Shown here: piece by piece, positions 8,989 through 16,977 of the stretch | Position numbering within the stretch: the first letter of the stretch is position 1 | Layout of the letters: every line of letters begins with the position of its first letter | Source: a virus | IMG/VR virus record: IMGVR_UViG_3300046804_001915 | Location: 1-32,339 of that record | Direction: 5' to 3' (one strand) | DNA length: 32,339 nt | Made by a program: the position numbers and the translations under genes | Notes under the pieces: generated by a model | Seen by the model: only the letters and a program-made list of their open reading frames with translations | Told to the model about the DNA's origin: nothing | The model's database searches: none

Positions 8989-9879
8989 ATGGCAGAACGT
9001 CAATGGGGTAATACGGATGTTGCAAGTAACTCCGTATTCTGGGGAGCAGTATTAGGAAAAGTAACTCCAAATACTGACAACCAAACATCTTTTTATAACA
9101 ATACTACAAAAAGCGCATATATCACTAACCAAATTATTGGTCAGTTCGGTGTAGATAACGTAGAAATTGCAGTTAATGCAGGCCCTCTAGTTCACATTAC
9201 TGTAACAAGTGCAGGTTCTGGTTATACTGCAAACACTGGTAACGGCACATTTACAGCCGTTCAAGGTGGTGCAAATACAGGACAAGCACTTAGTGCAAAC
9301 GCATTTGGTGTTGCAAATAGTACTGGTAGAATTGCTTCAATTTCTATCGGTAACTATGGTAACAATTACATCAGCAATCCAACATTTGTTGTACCAGCAC
9401 CTTCTGCAGTTACATTTAATGCTAACACAGCAGTAACAGGTGGAACTGGTGGTGGTGCAAATAGCACTATTGCAATTACATCTGCACCTTTCTTACAAGC
9501 TGGTGATCTTGTAACATATACTGTTGCATCAGGTAATACTGCTCTTAGCGGTTTAACTAGTGGTTCTTCATACTATGTTAACTTTGCTAACGCAACTGTA
9601 GTAGCTCTTTCAGCAGTAAATTCATCAGCTGTAGCTGATAGAATAACACTAACTAAAGGTCTATCTGAATCAGGCCATTCACTACAAGGTCAAACTGCAA
9701 CTGCAGTAGCTGTAGTTGGTGGTGCGAAGAATAAAGGTGTTGCACATGCTGGTTGGGTAGTTCGTAGAGTAGGTACTGGTGGTCGTGCTGGTCGTGTTCA
9801 CTACGAAACTTTAGTAGCTATGGGATCACTAGGTGGTGATGGTAACGCAGCTGAAGATAGAATTCTTCCTGATTCTTGA
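8989..9879 (+). CDS. Gly/Ser/Thr-rich virion protein (decoration or neck type)
   Basis: 296 residues, almost all beta-prone, with no Cys and many Gly, Ala, Asn, Thr and Ser. The start MAERQWGNTDVASNSVFWG and the end (AGWVVRRVGTGGRAGRVHYETLV, then ED) are conserved-looking ends of a structural protein family of marine myoviruses, as I recall it. Between them lie repeat-like blocks of the GSGYTANTG / GNNYISNPTF type. It has its own late promoter, 5' hairpin and strong AAAGGAG ribosome site, so high late expression and a role as an abundant virion protein are likely. The exact place in the particle cannot be read from sequence. Confidence 0.6.
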   Translation: MAERQWGNTDVASNSVFWGAVLGKVTPNTDNQTSFYNNTTKSAYITNQIIGQFGVDNVEIAVNAGPLVHITVTSAGSGYTANTGNGTFTAVQGGANTGQALSANAFGVANSTGRIASISIGNYGNNYISNPTFVVPAPSAVTFNANTAVTGGTGGGANSTIAITSAPFLQAGDLVTYTVASGNTALSGLTSGSSYYVNFANATVVALSAVNSSAVADRITLTKGLSESGHSLQGQTATAVAVVGGAKNKGVAHAGWVVRRVGTGGRAGRVHYETLVAMGSLGGDGNAAEDRILPDS

Positions 9880-9906
9880 TACTAATTAATATTATAGAGG
9901 GTAACT

Positions 9907-12123
9907 ATGCCTAAGATTTCTGAGTTAAATGCCATTACTTCGGTTGCTAATAATGACCTATTAATGGTTGTTCATGATCCAAGCGGGTTACCCTCTACTA
10001 ATAAAATAACAGTCAATAATTTTATAACATCTGTAAGTACTCAATTAAGAGGTTATACAGGTTCTACAGGTGTAGGGTTTACGGGTTCTGCAGGTACAGG
10101 TGGTGGTAGCAGTCTCCCTGTAACCGGGCAATCTAACGGGTATGTCCTCTCATCCAACTCAACTAATGGTGCAGAATGGACTCCAAACCCAGACGTAGTT
10201 AGAATTGCATATGTAGATCAATTTGGTCAAAACGCTTACACTGCTAATCCATACGATTCCGTTATATTAGTAGATCCAACTGCAGTAGGTAATAATGTTA
10301 CAGTTTCGTTGCCTCTTGCAAGTGCAATAGCAGGTCATAGAGTAACAGTAAAAAATATTAATACTGGTGGACCAGGACCATCATCACCTTATGGTTATAC
10401 TGTTACTGTTACTACTACCAATCCTGGTTCAAACTATATTGAACATCCTGTTACAGGTAATTTTGTAACATCATACGAACTAAGAAGTCGTGCAGATGGT
10501 CTTACATGGATTCATGACGGTGACATTTATAGACACGTTGCTTCTGAATCTACAGAACCTGTTTTCTATACTGATGCTGATACTTACGCACAAGTAGTAT
10601 TTAAGAATGCGAGTTCAGCTAATAATGCATCTTCAGATTTAGTTGGTTATAATGATGCAGGTGACGAAGAAGCCGGTACAGGTCCATTCATTGATATGGG
10701 TATTAATAGCAGTAATTATACTAACACATATTTTGGCAATGTATGGGGTCCTAATGACTCCTATCTTTACAATTATGGTGGTAATTTAATAATTGGCCCT
10801 CAAACTAGCAACACTATAAAGTTTATTGCTGGTGGTACTGATGATGAAAATGTTAGAATGGTTATAAGTCCTTCTGCTGACTTAATAGTCAATAGTAGCA
10901 TTAGAGGCACAAGTAATTTTAACATCCACACTCCTTATGTTTTAGATGCAAATGTAAAATACTCTGAAACTTATTTTGGAGCTGAGGGATACTGGGGTGG
11001 ATATGTTGAATTAGATGCAATTACAGGTAATAACTCTTGGTCATGGATTGAGACTAATCTCACTGATGCTAATGATCCTTACGTTTTAATTGAAAATAAA
11101 TCAGATGATGGTAGATCTAAAACTTGGAGATTTAACATAGATGGTTCTTTATCTTTACCTGGTGGTTTTAGATTACCTAGCGAGAGTCATGTAGGCTACA
11201 GATACAATTCTACAATAACAGGTCGAACACTAAGACTATCAAACGATTTAACAGGCGAAGTGATTGTTACTGGTCCATCAGCTAACTCTAGTTACCCTGA
11301 CACACAACGTATTATAATTCAAGGCCAACGTGGTTATGGTACTTGGGGACAAAATACTGCAGGTGAAGGTGGAGACATCTATATCTGGGCAGGTGTTGGT
11401 GGCGAGAGTGATACTGGTGTAGGTGGTACTGGTGGTGATATCAAAGTTCGTGGTGGTCAAGGACAAGATGCTGAAGGTGGTTATTTAAGAATTGAAGCGG
11501 GTGATGCTGCTCATTGGGGATCATCGCCAGGTAATGGTGGTTTTATTGAAATCACAGCTGGTAGTGTTATTGAAGGTGGTGGTGATGCTAACAATGTTGG
11601 TGGTGATGTAACTATCTCTGCTGGTAAGGGTAGATACTATGCAGATAAATCTGGTGCTGTTAGAATACGTGCAGGTGGTAGTATAAGCTCTCCTGCTCAA
11701 CATGAGTGGATATTTAATGCTAATAATGTTTTAACACTCCCAGCTGATAGTGATATTAAGAACTCAGATGGTTATTCAGTAATCAAATCTATCCCACAAA
11801 ATCAACAATCTGGCTTTAACAATTATACACTACAATTATCTGATGCAGGTAAACACATCTATAAAGATGACGGTGATGGTTATGGAGTTGAAATACCTAC
11901 AGACGCTACAACCACTTTTGAAATAGGTACTGTTATAACAATTGTTAGTGGTAATGGTTGGACTTACATTTACCCAGCAGATGGTATGACTACTGAATTA
12001 TGGGGCGCTGGATTTAACCAGACAAGTACTAGCTTCTATATCCCTAACAACTCTATGGCAACTCTATTAAAGATTGGTGCAGATAAGTGGATGTTATCTG
12101 GTGCTGGTTTGGCAATTGACTAA
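9907..12123 (+). CDS. Fibre / structural protein with short GYTGS segment and Gly-rich beta repeats
   Basis: 738 residues. The N-terminal 50 residues (MPKISELNAITSVANNDLL onward) are a typical attachment segment of marine phage fibres. Only a few collagen-like units follow ([16 protein letters not shown], residues 48-63). A long beta-rich body ends in a run of GGD-I-x-I-x-AG repeats (about 475-590), suggesting a beta-helix or stacked-sheet fold. A small C-terminal domain follows, ending in a conserved-looking WMLSGAGLAID. A GAGGG ribosome site precedes the ATG. It overlaps the LamG-like gene by one base. Role: fibre or receptor-contact protein, inferred. Confidence 0.7.
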   Translation: MPKISELNAITSVANNDLLMVVHDPSGLPSTNKITVNNFITSVSTQLRGYTGSTGVGFTGSAGTGGGSSLPVTGQSNGYVLSSNSTNGAEWTPNPDVVRIAYVDQFGQNAYTANPYDSVILVDPTAVGNNVTVSLPLASAIAGHRVTVKNINTGGPGPSSPYGYTVTVTTTNPGSNYIEHPVTGNFVTSYELRSRADGLTWIHDGDIYRHVASESTEPVFYTDADTYAQVVFKNASSANNASSDLVGYNDAGDEEAGTGPFIDMGINSSNYTNTYFGNVWGPNDSYLYNYGGNLIIGPQTSNTIKFIAGGTDDENVRMVISPSADLIVNSSIRGTSNFNIHTPYVLDANVKYSETYFGAEGYWGGYVELDAITGNNSWSWIETNLTDANDPYVLIENKSDDGRSKTWRFNIDGSLSLPGGFRLPSESHVGYRYNSTITGRTLRLSNDLTGEVIVTGPSANSSYPDTQRIIIQGQRGYGTWGQNTAGEGGDIYIWAGVGGESDTGVGGTGGDIKVRGGQGQDAEGGYLRIEAGDAAHWGSSPGNGGFIEITAGSVIEGGGDANNVGGDVTISAGKGRYYADKSGAVRIRAGGSISSPAQHEWIFNANNVLTLPADSDIKNSDGYSVIKSIPQNQQSGFNNYTLQLSDAGKHIYKDDGDGYGVEIPTDATTTFEIGTVITIVSGNGWTYIYPADGMTTELWGAGFNQTSTSFYIPNNSMATLLKIGADKWMLSGAGLAID

Positions 12124-13442
12124 TGGTATTGGCTCAATCTATAATTGGAACATCAATTGTAAGTGGATCGGCTAGCTCTTACCCAGTTGGTACTTATTTA
12201 TTAGACGGTTCTACATACTCTTATACATATGCATTTGGTTCTAATCCAACATATCCTAAGAGTAAATCATATAAATTTCCAAATGAAACTACCTCTAATG
12301 TGATAGAATTAAAATATGGAAGTTGGCAGACTACAAACAATCTAGGAAGTCTTAGCAACTTTTTTGTTAATATTTGGTTTTTTCCTACATCATATAATAG
12401 AGAGATAATGTCAGAACTTGACGGTCCGTCTCCTGGTTACTATTATAATATGTTAGAGGTTGACAGTAGTGGTTATGTAAATGCTGGTGTTTGGAATGGT
12501 GGTAGTATATCGTCTATTACATCTACTAATAAAGTAATTTTAGATGCATGGAATCATGTTTATTTTTACTTTAATTCTGGCACATTAAGTGTACAAGTAA
12601 ATGGTGGTACAGCTACTACTGCTACAGGTATTACCAGATCAGGTCCTGCTAATAGTTTCTTTGCATTTGGATATGAAACAATATCTAGTATGGGATCTTC
12701 AGCAGCATATTTGGGATATCTAGACGGACTTGAAGTCTATTCTAGTTCTCATAGTTCCAATTATAGTTCTACCAAATCAAAGTATCAAGCACAACAAGTA
12801 TTTGCATTATACGCCAATACATATACAAGTAATGGTACTTGGACTGATACAATAGCCAGTAAAGCATTTATACTCTTTAACAACCCAACATATAGTGCAA
12901 CTAACGGGGGTCAAATTAGATTCCATGCTGCAAATGCTGAATTTGGTTCTACTGGTGTAGGCAACAGTCTTTCATCATTGTCCAGTTATACATTACAAGG
13001 TGTATTTCAAGTTCAAACAGCCTCACAATCAACGGCACAATGTTTGATTACAGAAGGTTGGCCTGGTACTTCAAAAATTAACTATGCATTAGGTTATATA
13101 AACAGTCCAAGTCGAATAGAAGCTGGATTCTTTGATTTGACTGGTGGTTATTGGAATACAGCGAATGTAATAAATTCACCAGCAACAAACACATGGTATG
13201 ATGTAGTTTATTCCTTCTACGGTCTAACCAAAGAACTTAGAGTATATCTAGATGGTACATTAATTGCTAATTCTATAGTGACTGGAACAGCAGCGTCTGA
13301 AAACTTAGGTATATTAATTGCTCGTAGATGGGATAATGCAGATTATTTTGATGGTACTATTAAGGATATTAGTATTTGGAATGGTGTGTTGACTCCATCA
13401 GAAATAGCAGACAAGCACACACCTTATACTAGTTTAGTATAA
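12123..13442 (+). CDS. LamG / concanavalin A-like two-domain protein, likely carbohydrate-binding fibre component
   Basis: 439 residues with two similar beta-sandwich halves. The first (about 75-210) has the features of a LamG jelly-roll: an FFVNIWFFPTS strand, LDAWNHVYFYF and SVQVNGG. The second (about 280-435) repeats the plan with YTLQGVFQVQ, TWYDVVYSF, ELRVYLDGTLIA and a final SIWNGVLTPSEI helix, the classic end of a LamG domain. Such domains bind glycans, so it may help recognise host surface sugars together with the fibre encoded just upstream. It ends one base before the convergent QueC-like gene, and no strong terminator is visible between them. Two LamG-like domains and no anchor domain suggest it binds a partner fibre. 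Confidence 0.7.
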   Translation: MVLAQSIIGTSIVSGSASSYPVGTYLLDGSTYSYTYAFGSNPTYPKSKSYKFPNETTSNVIELKYGSWQTTNNLGSLSNFFVNIWFFPTSYNREIMSELDGPSPGYYYNMLEVDSSGYVNAGVWNGGSISSITSTNKVILDAWNHVYFYFNSGTLSVQVNGGTATTATGITRSGPANSFFAFGYETISSMGSSAAYLGYLDGLEVYSSSHSSNYSSTKSKYQAQQVFALYANTYTSNGTWTDTIASKAFILFNNPTYSATNGGQIRFHAANAEFGSTGVGNSLSSLSSYTLQGVFQVQTASQSTAQCLITEGWPGTSKINYALGYINSPSRIEAGFFDLTGGYWNTANVINSPATNTWYDVVYSFYGLTKELRVYLDGTLIANSIVTGTAASENLGILIARRWDNADYFDGTIKDISIWNGVLTPSEIADKHTPYTSLV

Positions 13443-14033
13443 CTACCTTATATCTTGCTTCTTTAATTCAACACAAGTACCACATACACCGCAAGGTATA
13501 ATTTTATCCTCTTCATAGATTGGTCTACGACAACTCCAGAACATATTGCGTATTGATTCTGGTAACATCTCATAAATCTCACGTTTACTCATATTCATTA
13601 CTGGGTATATCTTTTCTATATCAGTAAATGCTGATAGTATCTTATTAGCTCTTATTCGTCTTTCTTCTAGACTATGATTAGCATCATTAGCCTGCATACC
13701 CATTGCAATCTTTTTTATATCCGGATTGACACTTGCAATATAACCAGCAAAATAATTCATAGTATCAGTGTCATGCATGAAATACTTTCCGTATGATTGT
13801 GAGCCTATTTCACTTTCACTATATTCAAAAGTAAATCCTAGATTACGCAATTGTTTAAGAGCAATATCAACTGCAATTGCTTCTGCTCTATCTCTGTTTT
13901 CAATATTTCTATTGTGAACATGATGTATGTGTAGAGTATAATCTTTATATTCTAGATCTGTTAATAGTTTGTAGATCATTCCCAGGCTATCAAGACCACC
14001 TGAGTACATGGCTAGGATTGTTTTCTTTTCCAT
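13443..14033 (-). CDS. QueC-like PP-loop enzyme (7-cyano-7-deazaguanine synthase family)
   Basis: 196 residues. The N-terminus has the PP-loop ATP-pyrophosphatase motif SGGLDS (residues 11-16). The C-terminus has four cysteines in a QueC-like zinc arrangement (FWSC, about ten residues, then CGVCGTC). QueC makes preQ0 from carboxy-deazaguanine, ammonia and ATP. Length is near that of bacterial QueC (about 220). No QueD, QueE, FolE or DpdA partner lies in the window, so preQ0 would need host or distant phage enzymes, or the protein uses another substrate. It overlaps the upstream methyltransferase-like gene by 22 nt and faces the virion genes head-on, as an inserted two-gene unit would. Confidence 0.75.
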   Translation of the reverse strand: MEKKTILAMYSGGLDSLGMIYKLLTDLEYKDYTLHIHHVHNRNIENRDRAEAIAVDIALKQLRNLGFTFEYSESEIGSQSYGKYFMHDTDTMNYFAGYIASVNPDIKKIAMGMQANDANHSLEERRIRANKILSAFTDIEKIYPVMNMSKREIYEMLPESIRNMFWSCRRPIYEEDKIIPCGVCGTCVELKKQDIR

Positions 14034-14470
14034 ATGTAAAACGTATAAACCTCACTGATAGGATGTTCAAAAGGTGTTGGATTTAATTCATGAGCCTTAG
14101 GAAAGTAGATAGCATACTTAGTAGGCCAATTAGGATTAAGAAATGCTCTGGTGATAAACGTATCACAGTTTGCAAGAACTATAGGTAAAAGTCTATCTGT
14201 AAATTCTTTACCATAGCTAAGACCTCCATCTAGAATAATGGTATCAAAATGCTGATCTAAACTAAACCAATCTTTTTTGATTATTTTAGGATCATCATAG
14301 ACAGGAGCAAGATCCCAGGCCTCATCACAAATCGGTAATAGTAATTTAGTGCTGCCTAAAAGTAACGTCTTTCCATGCTGATAAGATCTAAAGATCTCGC
14401 GATCATCTTCGTTAGGAGCAGCAGGCCACTTTAAATTTGTCCAAAAATCTTTATCTTCACGCATATTCAT
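14012..14470 (-). CDS. Small class I SAM-methyltransferase-fold protein
   Basis: 152 residues. The order of short motifs fits a Rossmann methyltransferase: TLLLGSTKLLLP (motif I, with Gly-Ser-Thr in place of the usual Gly-x-Gly), an acidic DLAPVYDD after strand 2, KKDWFSL (motif III) and FDTIILDGGLSYG (motif IV). The strand-4 loop DGG lacks the NPPY/DPPY signature of amino-methylating DNA enzymes, so its target is unknown. It is first in a minus-strand pair with the QueC-like gene. The start may be the ATG at 14470 or the second at 14464; neither has a clear ribosome site. An AATAAATA sequence lies just upstream on this strand. Confidence 0.6.
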   Translation of the reverse strand: MNMREDKDFWTNLKWPAAPNEDDREIFRSYQHGKTLLLGSTKLLLPICDEAWDLAPVYDDPKIIKKDWFSLDQHFDTIILDGGLSYGKEFTDRLLPIVLANCDTFITRAFLNPNWPTKYAIYFPKAHELNPTPFEHPISEVYTFYIWKRKQS

Positions 14471-14536
14471 ATATTATTTATTACGGCTAAATATATTAAG
14501 AAATTAACAAGGTTTCATTTAATATTAGTAGATAAT

Positions 14537-14926
14537 ATGGACAAAGTTGACGAATTTAATTTTTTATTATACGCTGCCAAACACTATGATAACCCTCAAT
14601 GTTACGATACTATTGAGTTCTATGATGATTTAAAAAGAATCAAATACATTAAAAGACTTATCAATAGGTATATTGAAGAGGGTGATCTCAAAGAGCGTTT
14701 AATATTAAATCATATTATTATTCTCAATAATGTATTTGGACCACAGGCGACCGTTAAAATGCTATTTCTTAAGTGTAAAGGTCTAGAATCTCAACTTAAA
14801 TCTTTTCTTATGTTTTTAAATGTTCTCCCGGATAAAGTAGAGAATATTGGTGTAGAAAATAGAACTATAAATACTAAAGAGATATCTCACGACGAAAAGA
14901 TATTAGAAGAACTTAGGAAAATCTAA
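14537..14926 (+). CDS. Conserved small helical phage protein of unknown function
   Basis: 129 residues, mostly alpha-helical, with hydrophobic heptads around LKERLILNHIIILNNVFGP (about residues 51-69) and a Lys/Glu-rich C-terminus. I recall similar proteins in marine T4-like phages at the same position, before the gene for the tail-associated nucleotidyltransferase protein, but know no function. It has no cysteine pairs for a zinc site and no clear membrane segment. The stop codon and the next start overlap (TAATG). A late promoter box for the next gene lies inside its 3' end. Confidence 0.65.
   Translation: MDKVDEFNFLLYAAKHYDNPQCYDTIEFYDDLKRIKYIKRLINRYIEEGDLKERLILNHIIILNNVFGPQATVKMLFLKCKGLESQLKSFLMFLNVLPDKVENIGVENRTINTKEISHDEKILEELRKI
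14866..14873 (+). promoter_or_regulatory. T4-type late promoter box TATAAATA inside the upstream gene
   Basis: TATAAATA in the context CTATAAATACT, the same ten-base context as the box at 8941. It lies 52 nt before the ATG at 14926 and would drive the nucleotidyltransferase-domain gene and the spanin pair late in infection. Confidence 0.55.
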
Positions 14927-16251
14927 TGGCTGGCATTTTCGATACAGTACTTACATATCAGTTTATTAAGAAACTGACAACACCGTTTAATCAAATGCCA
15001 GCGTATCATCTTAACCTAATAGATGATAAAGGCAATTTTTTAAAAGACCGTAATAACTTCACACCACAAGAGAAAAGAATTCTTGGTCTTTTTGATGTAA
15101 TGATTATTAATCTTAAAAAACTCATTGCAAAAGTACCTGGTGGTGCTTCTAGATTAGGCACTATCGCTGCTACAGTTCTACTTCTAAGATCAAAACCTAT
15201 GAATGAAGAAATGTCTTATGAAAATTTAGAAGAAGAATTTAATAAGATTTATAATCAAATTAGTGAAGATGGTACTGCTGCTGTTAATATAGTTGGAACT
15301 GGTGATATTGCAGGCACAAGTACAGGTTCAAAAGGTGAGCCTGGTATTTCACCAACAGTTCAGAAAAGATATAAAAAAAAAGCTCAAATAACAGCTGACC
15401 CTATTCTAGCTCAATTACGTAGAGCTAAAGTCATGTCACAACTAGAATCAGTTGTACAAGGTTCACAAAATACATCAGGTCTTTCATCAAAAAAAACTAG
15501 CAAACCTTCTAAGACTGAAATTATAACAGTTCAAAATAAGGTTGTAGAAGATACAACACTACAATATCATAAAGAATTAAATCCTAAGATATGGAATGAA
15601 GATGGTTCTCTTAAATTTGAAGTGAGAAATACTCTTAGCCAAATTGCAGATACCTGGATAAACTTTACAAAAATACCATATAACTTAGTGCAAGAGATTG
15701 TAATCACCGGTGGAAATGTTAATTATAATTATACACCAAACTCAGATATAGATCTACATATAATTATACCTCGTGATAGATTAAATCCAGATAGAGCCTT
15801 TGTAGATGAGTATTTACAAGATAAAAAGATTCTCTGGACTTTACAACACCAGAACATTTCTATCTACGGACATCCGGTAGAACTTTATGCACAAGATATA
15901 AGTGAACAGCCTCATTATGGTCAAGGTGTTTATTCTATTACTCAGGATAAATGGCTTGCAAGACCTCAATATTTAAGTTTAGATTTTGAAAATGACTATC
16001 ACTTGCAGAAAAAAGTTCAATTTTATAAAGATATGATTGATAAGATGATTGTAAGTAATGCTAGTGACGAGTCTATAGATGTGCTTAAAGATAAGATTAA
16101 GCATATGAGAGGCGACTCTATTGCCAAGCATGGTGAGTTTGCTTTTGGTAATCTTGTATTTAAAGAACTTCGCAATGCCGGTTATCTCGATAAATTAAAT
16201 GACTATAAAAAAGAAAAAATAGATAGATCTTTATCATTAGGAAAACCATAA
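14926..16251 (+). CDS. Two-domain phage protein with C-terminal pol-beta-like nucleotidyltransferase domain
   Basis: 441 residues. Residues 1-90 form a compact helical domain ending in PGGASRLGTIAATVLLL. Residues 95-215 are a low-complexity linker with a GTGDIAGTSTGSKGEPG segment and a Lys-rich patch, a type of linker I associate with marine phage virion proteins. Residues 220-440 form a nucleotidyltransferase domain: Gly262-Gly263, then NYNYTPNSDIDL with Asp274 and Asp276, the GG/GS...DxD metal site of the superfamily. Such domains add nucleotides to RNA, protein or small molecules, as in MNT/MenA/AbiEii-type enzymes. The target is unknown. It overlaps both neighbours by one base and precedes the spanins, so late expression is likely. 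Confidence 0.7.
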   Translation: MAGIFDTVLTYQFIKKLTTPFNQMPAYHLNLIDDKGNFLKDRNNFTPQEKRILGLFDVMIINLKKLIAKVPGGASRLGTIAATVLLLRSKPMNEEMSYENLEEEFNKIYNQISEDGTAAVNIVGTGDIAGTSTGSKGEPGISPTVQKRYKKKAQITADPILAQLRRAKVMSQLESVVQGSQNTSGLSSKKTSKPSKTEIITVQNKVVEDTTLQYHKELNPKIWNEDGSLKFEVRNTLSQIADTWINFTKIPYNLVQEIVITGGNVNYNYTPNSDIDLHIIIPRDRLNPDRAFVDEYLQDKKILWTLQHQNISIYGHPVELYAQDISEQPHYGQGVYSITQDKWLARPQYLSLDFENDYHLQKKVQFYKDMIDKMIVSNASDESIDVLKDKIKHMRGDSIAKHGEFAFGNLVFKELRNAGYLDKLNDYKKEKIDRSLSLGKP

Positions 16252-16643
16252 TGCCTTTTATTGGATTCTTTTTAAATAATAGAATAGGTCAGTTTATTGG
16301 AATTGCTATTCTATTTTCTAGTGCTTTCTTTGGTTGGTTAGCCGTTCATGATCATAACTTATGGAATGAAGCTACTGAAAAATTTAACACTATGCAACAG
16401 GAACTTCTTGGTAAAAAAGAAGAAGAGTTTAAACAAAAGACTAATGTAATTAACGAGAATGCAGATAAAATAGCAGAAGAAACAAAGAAGCGTGAAGAAG
16501 AAGCCAAGAAGCAATTAGAAGAGATAGAAAGAAAAGCTGCAGAAGAAACTAGTACAGAAAAACCAGTTACAGACGATGCATCTCCTTATCTAAAAAGTAT
16601 TGTAAAACAATTAGATACAACTTATGGTGAGAAAAAGAAATGA
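16251..16643 (+). CDS. Candidate i-spanin (Rz-like inner-membrane spanin)
   Basis: 130 residues with one N-terminal membrane segment (about residues 13-31, FIGIAILFSSAFFGWLAV), then a long Lys/Glu coiled coil (about 38-100) and a short polar tail. This is the plan of Rz-type i-spanins, which sit in the inner membrane and span the periplasm. Its last 4 bases overlap a gene for a small lipoprotein, the expected partner. Together they would fuse inner and outer membranes at the end of lysis. No amidase or transglycosylase domain is present. The call rests on topology and gene pair, not on recognised homology. Confidence 0.75.
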   Translation: MPFIGFFLNNRIGQFIGIAILFSSAFFGWLAVHDHNLWNEATEKFNTMQQELLGKKEEEFKQKTNVINENADKIAEETKKREEEAKKQLEEIERKAAEETSTEKPVTDDASPYLKSIVKQLDTTYGEKKK

Positions 16644-16918
16644 AAAGACTAGTTTTATTATTACCACTTTTACTTACTGGTTGTTCACAGACTGCAGTGC
16701 AACTTCTTGCACCAGAATATAAGATTGTTAAAGCACCAGATACAATGTATGATTGTCCGGTAGAAACAAAGTTTCCAAAGGCAGATACTTTGACTAATAA
16801 ACAAGTTGGTGCTCTTATCCTAAAACTACAAAAGAATAACGTTACTTGTAAGCAACGCATGGAAGCAGTAAAGCAATTCTATGACGACGCAGAAAAAACA
16901 GTAAACGAAAAAAAATAA
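16640..16918 (+). CDS. Candidate o-spanin (Rz1-like outer-membrane lipoprotein)
   Basis: 92 residues. A signal peptide (MKRLVLLLPLLL) is followed by lipobox L-T-G-C with Cys15 as the acylated residue; Ser16 at +2 predicts transfer to the outer membrane. The mature part is about 78 residues with two more cysteines (YDCPVE and VTCKQR) that could form a disulfide, and a C-terminal helix. Size, lipobox and the 4-nt overlap with the i-spanin candidate fit a separate Rz/Rz1-type pair. It ends the late block, and an early-type promoter follows at once. Confidence 0.8.
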   Translation: MKRLVLLLPLLLTGCSQTAVQLLAPEYKIVKAPDTMYDCPVETKFPKADTLTNKQVGALILKLQKNNVTCKQRMEAVKQFYDDAEKTVNEKK

Positions 16919-16921
16919 CGG

Positions 16922-16949
16922 TTGCATTTTTCTCTAACTATACTATAAT
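16922..16949 (+). promoter_or_regulatory. Sigma70-type early promoter before primase
   Basis: TTGCAT (16922-16927), a 16-bp spacer, and a perfect TATAAT (16944-16949). It sits in the 59-nt gap after the lipoprotein gene and belongs to the TTGCAT promoter family seen at 25064-26498 and 28282. An AAAGGA ribosome site follows before the ATG at 16978. Confidence 0.75.
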
Positions 16950-16977
16950 AACTCTGTTCCAATAAAGGATTAGAGTT

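Noticed and set aside
13877-14086. Plus-strand open frame over the QueC-like/methyltransferase overlap
   Set aside because: It is the complement of two genes with clear motifs, has no ribosome site and an unlikely composition.
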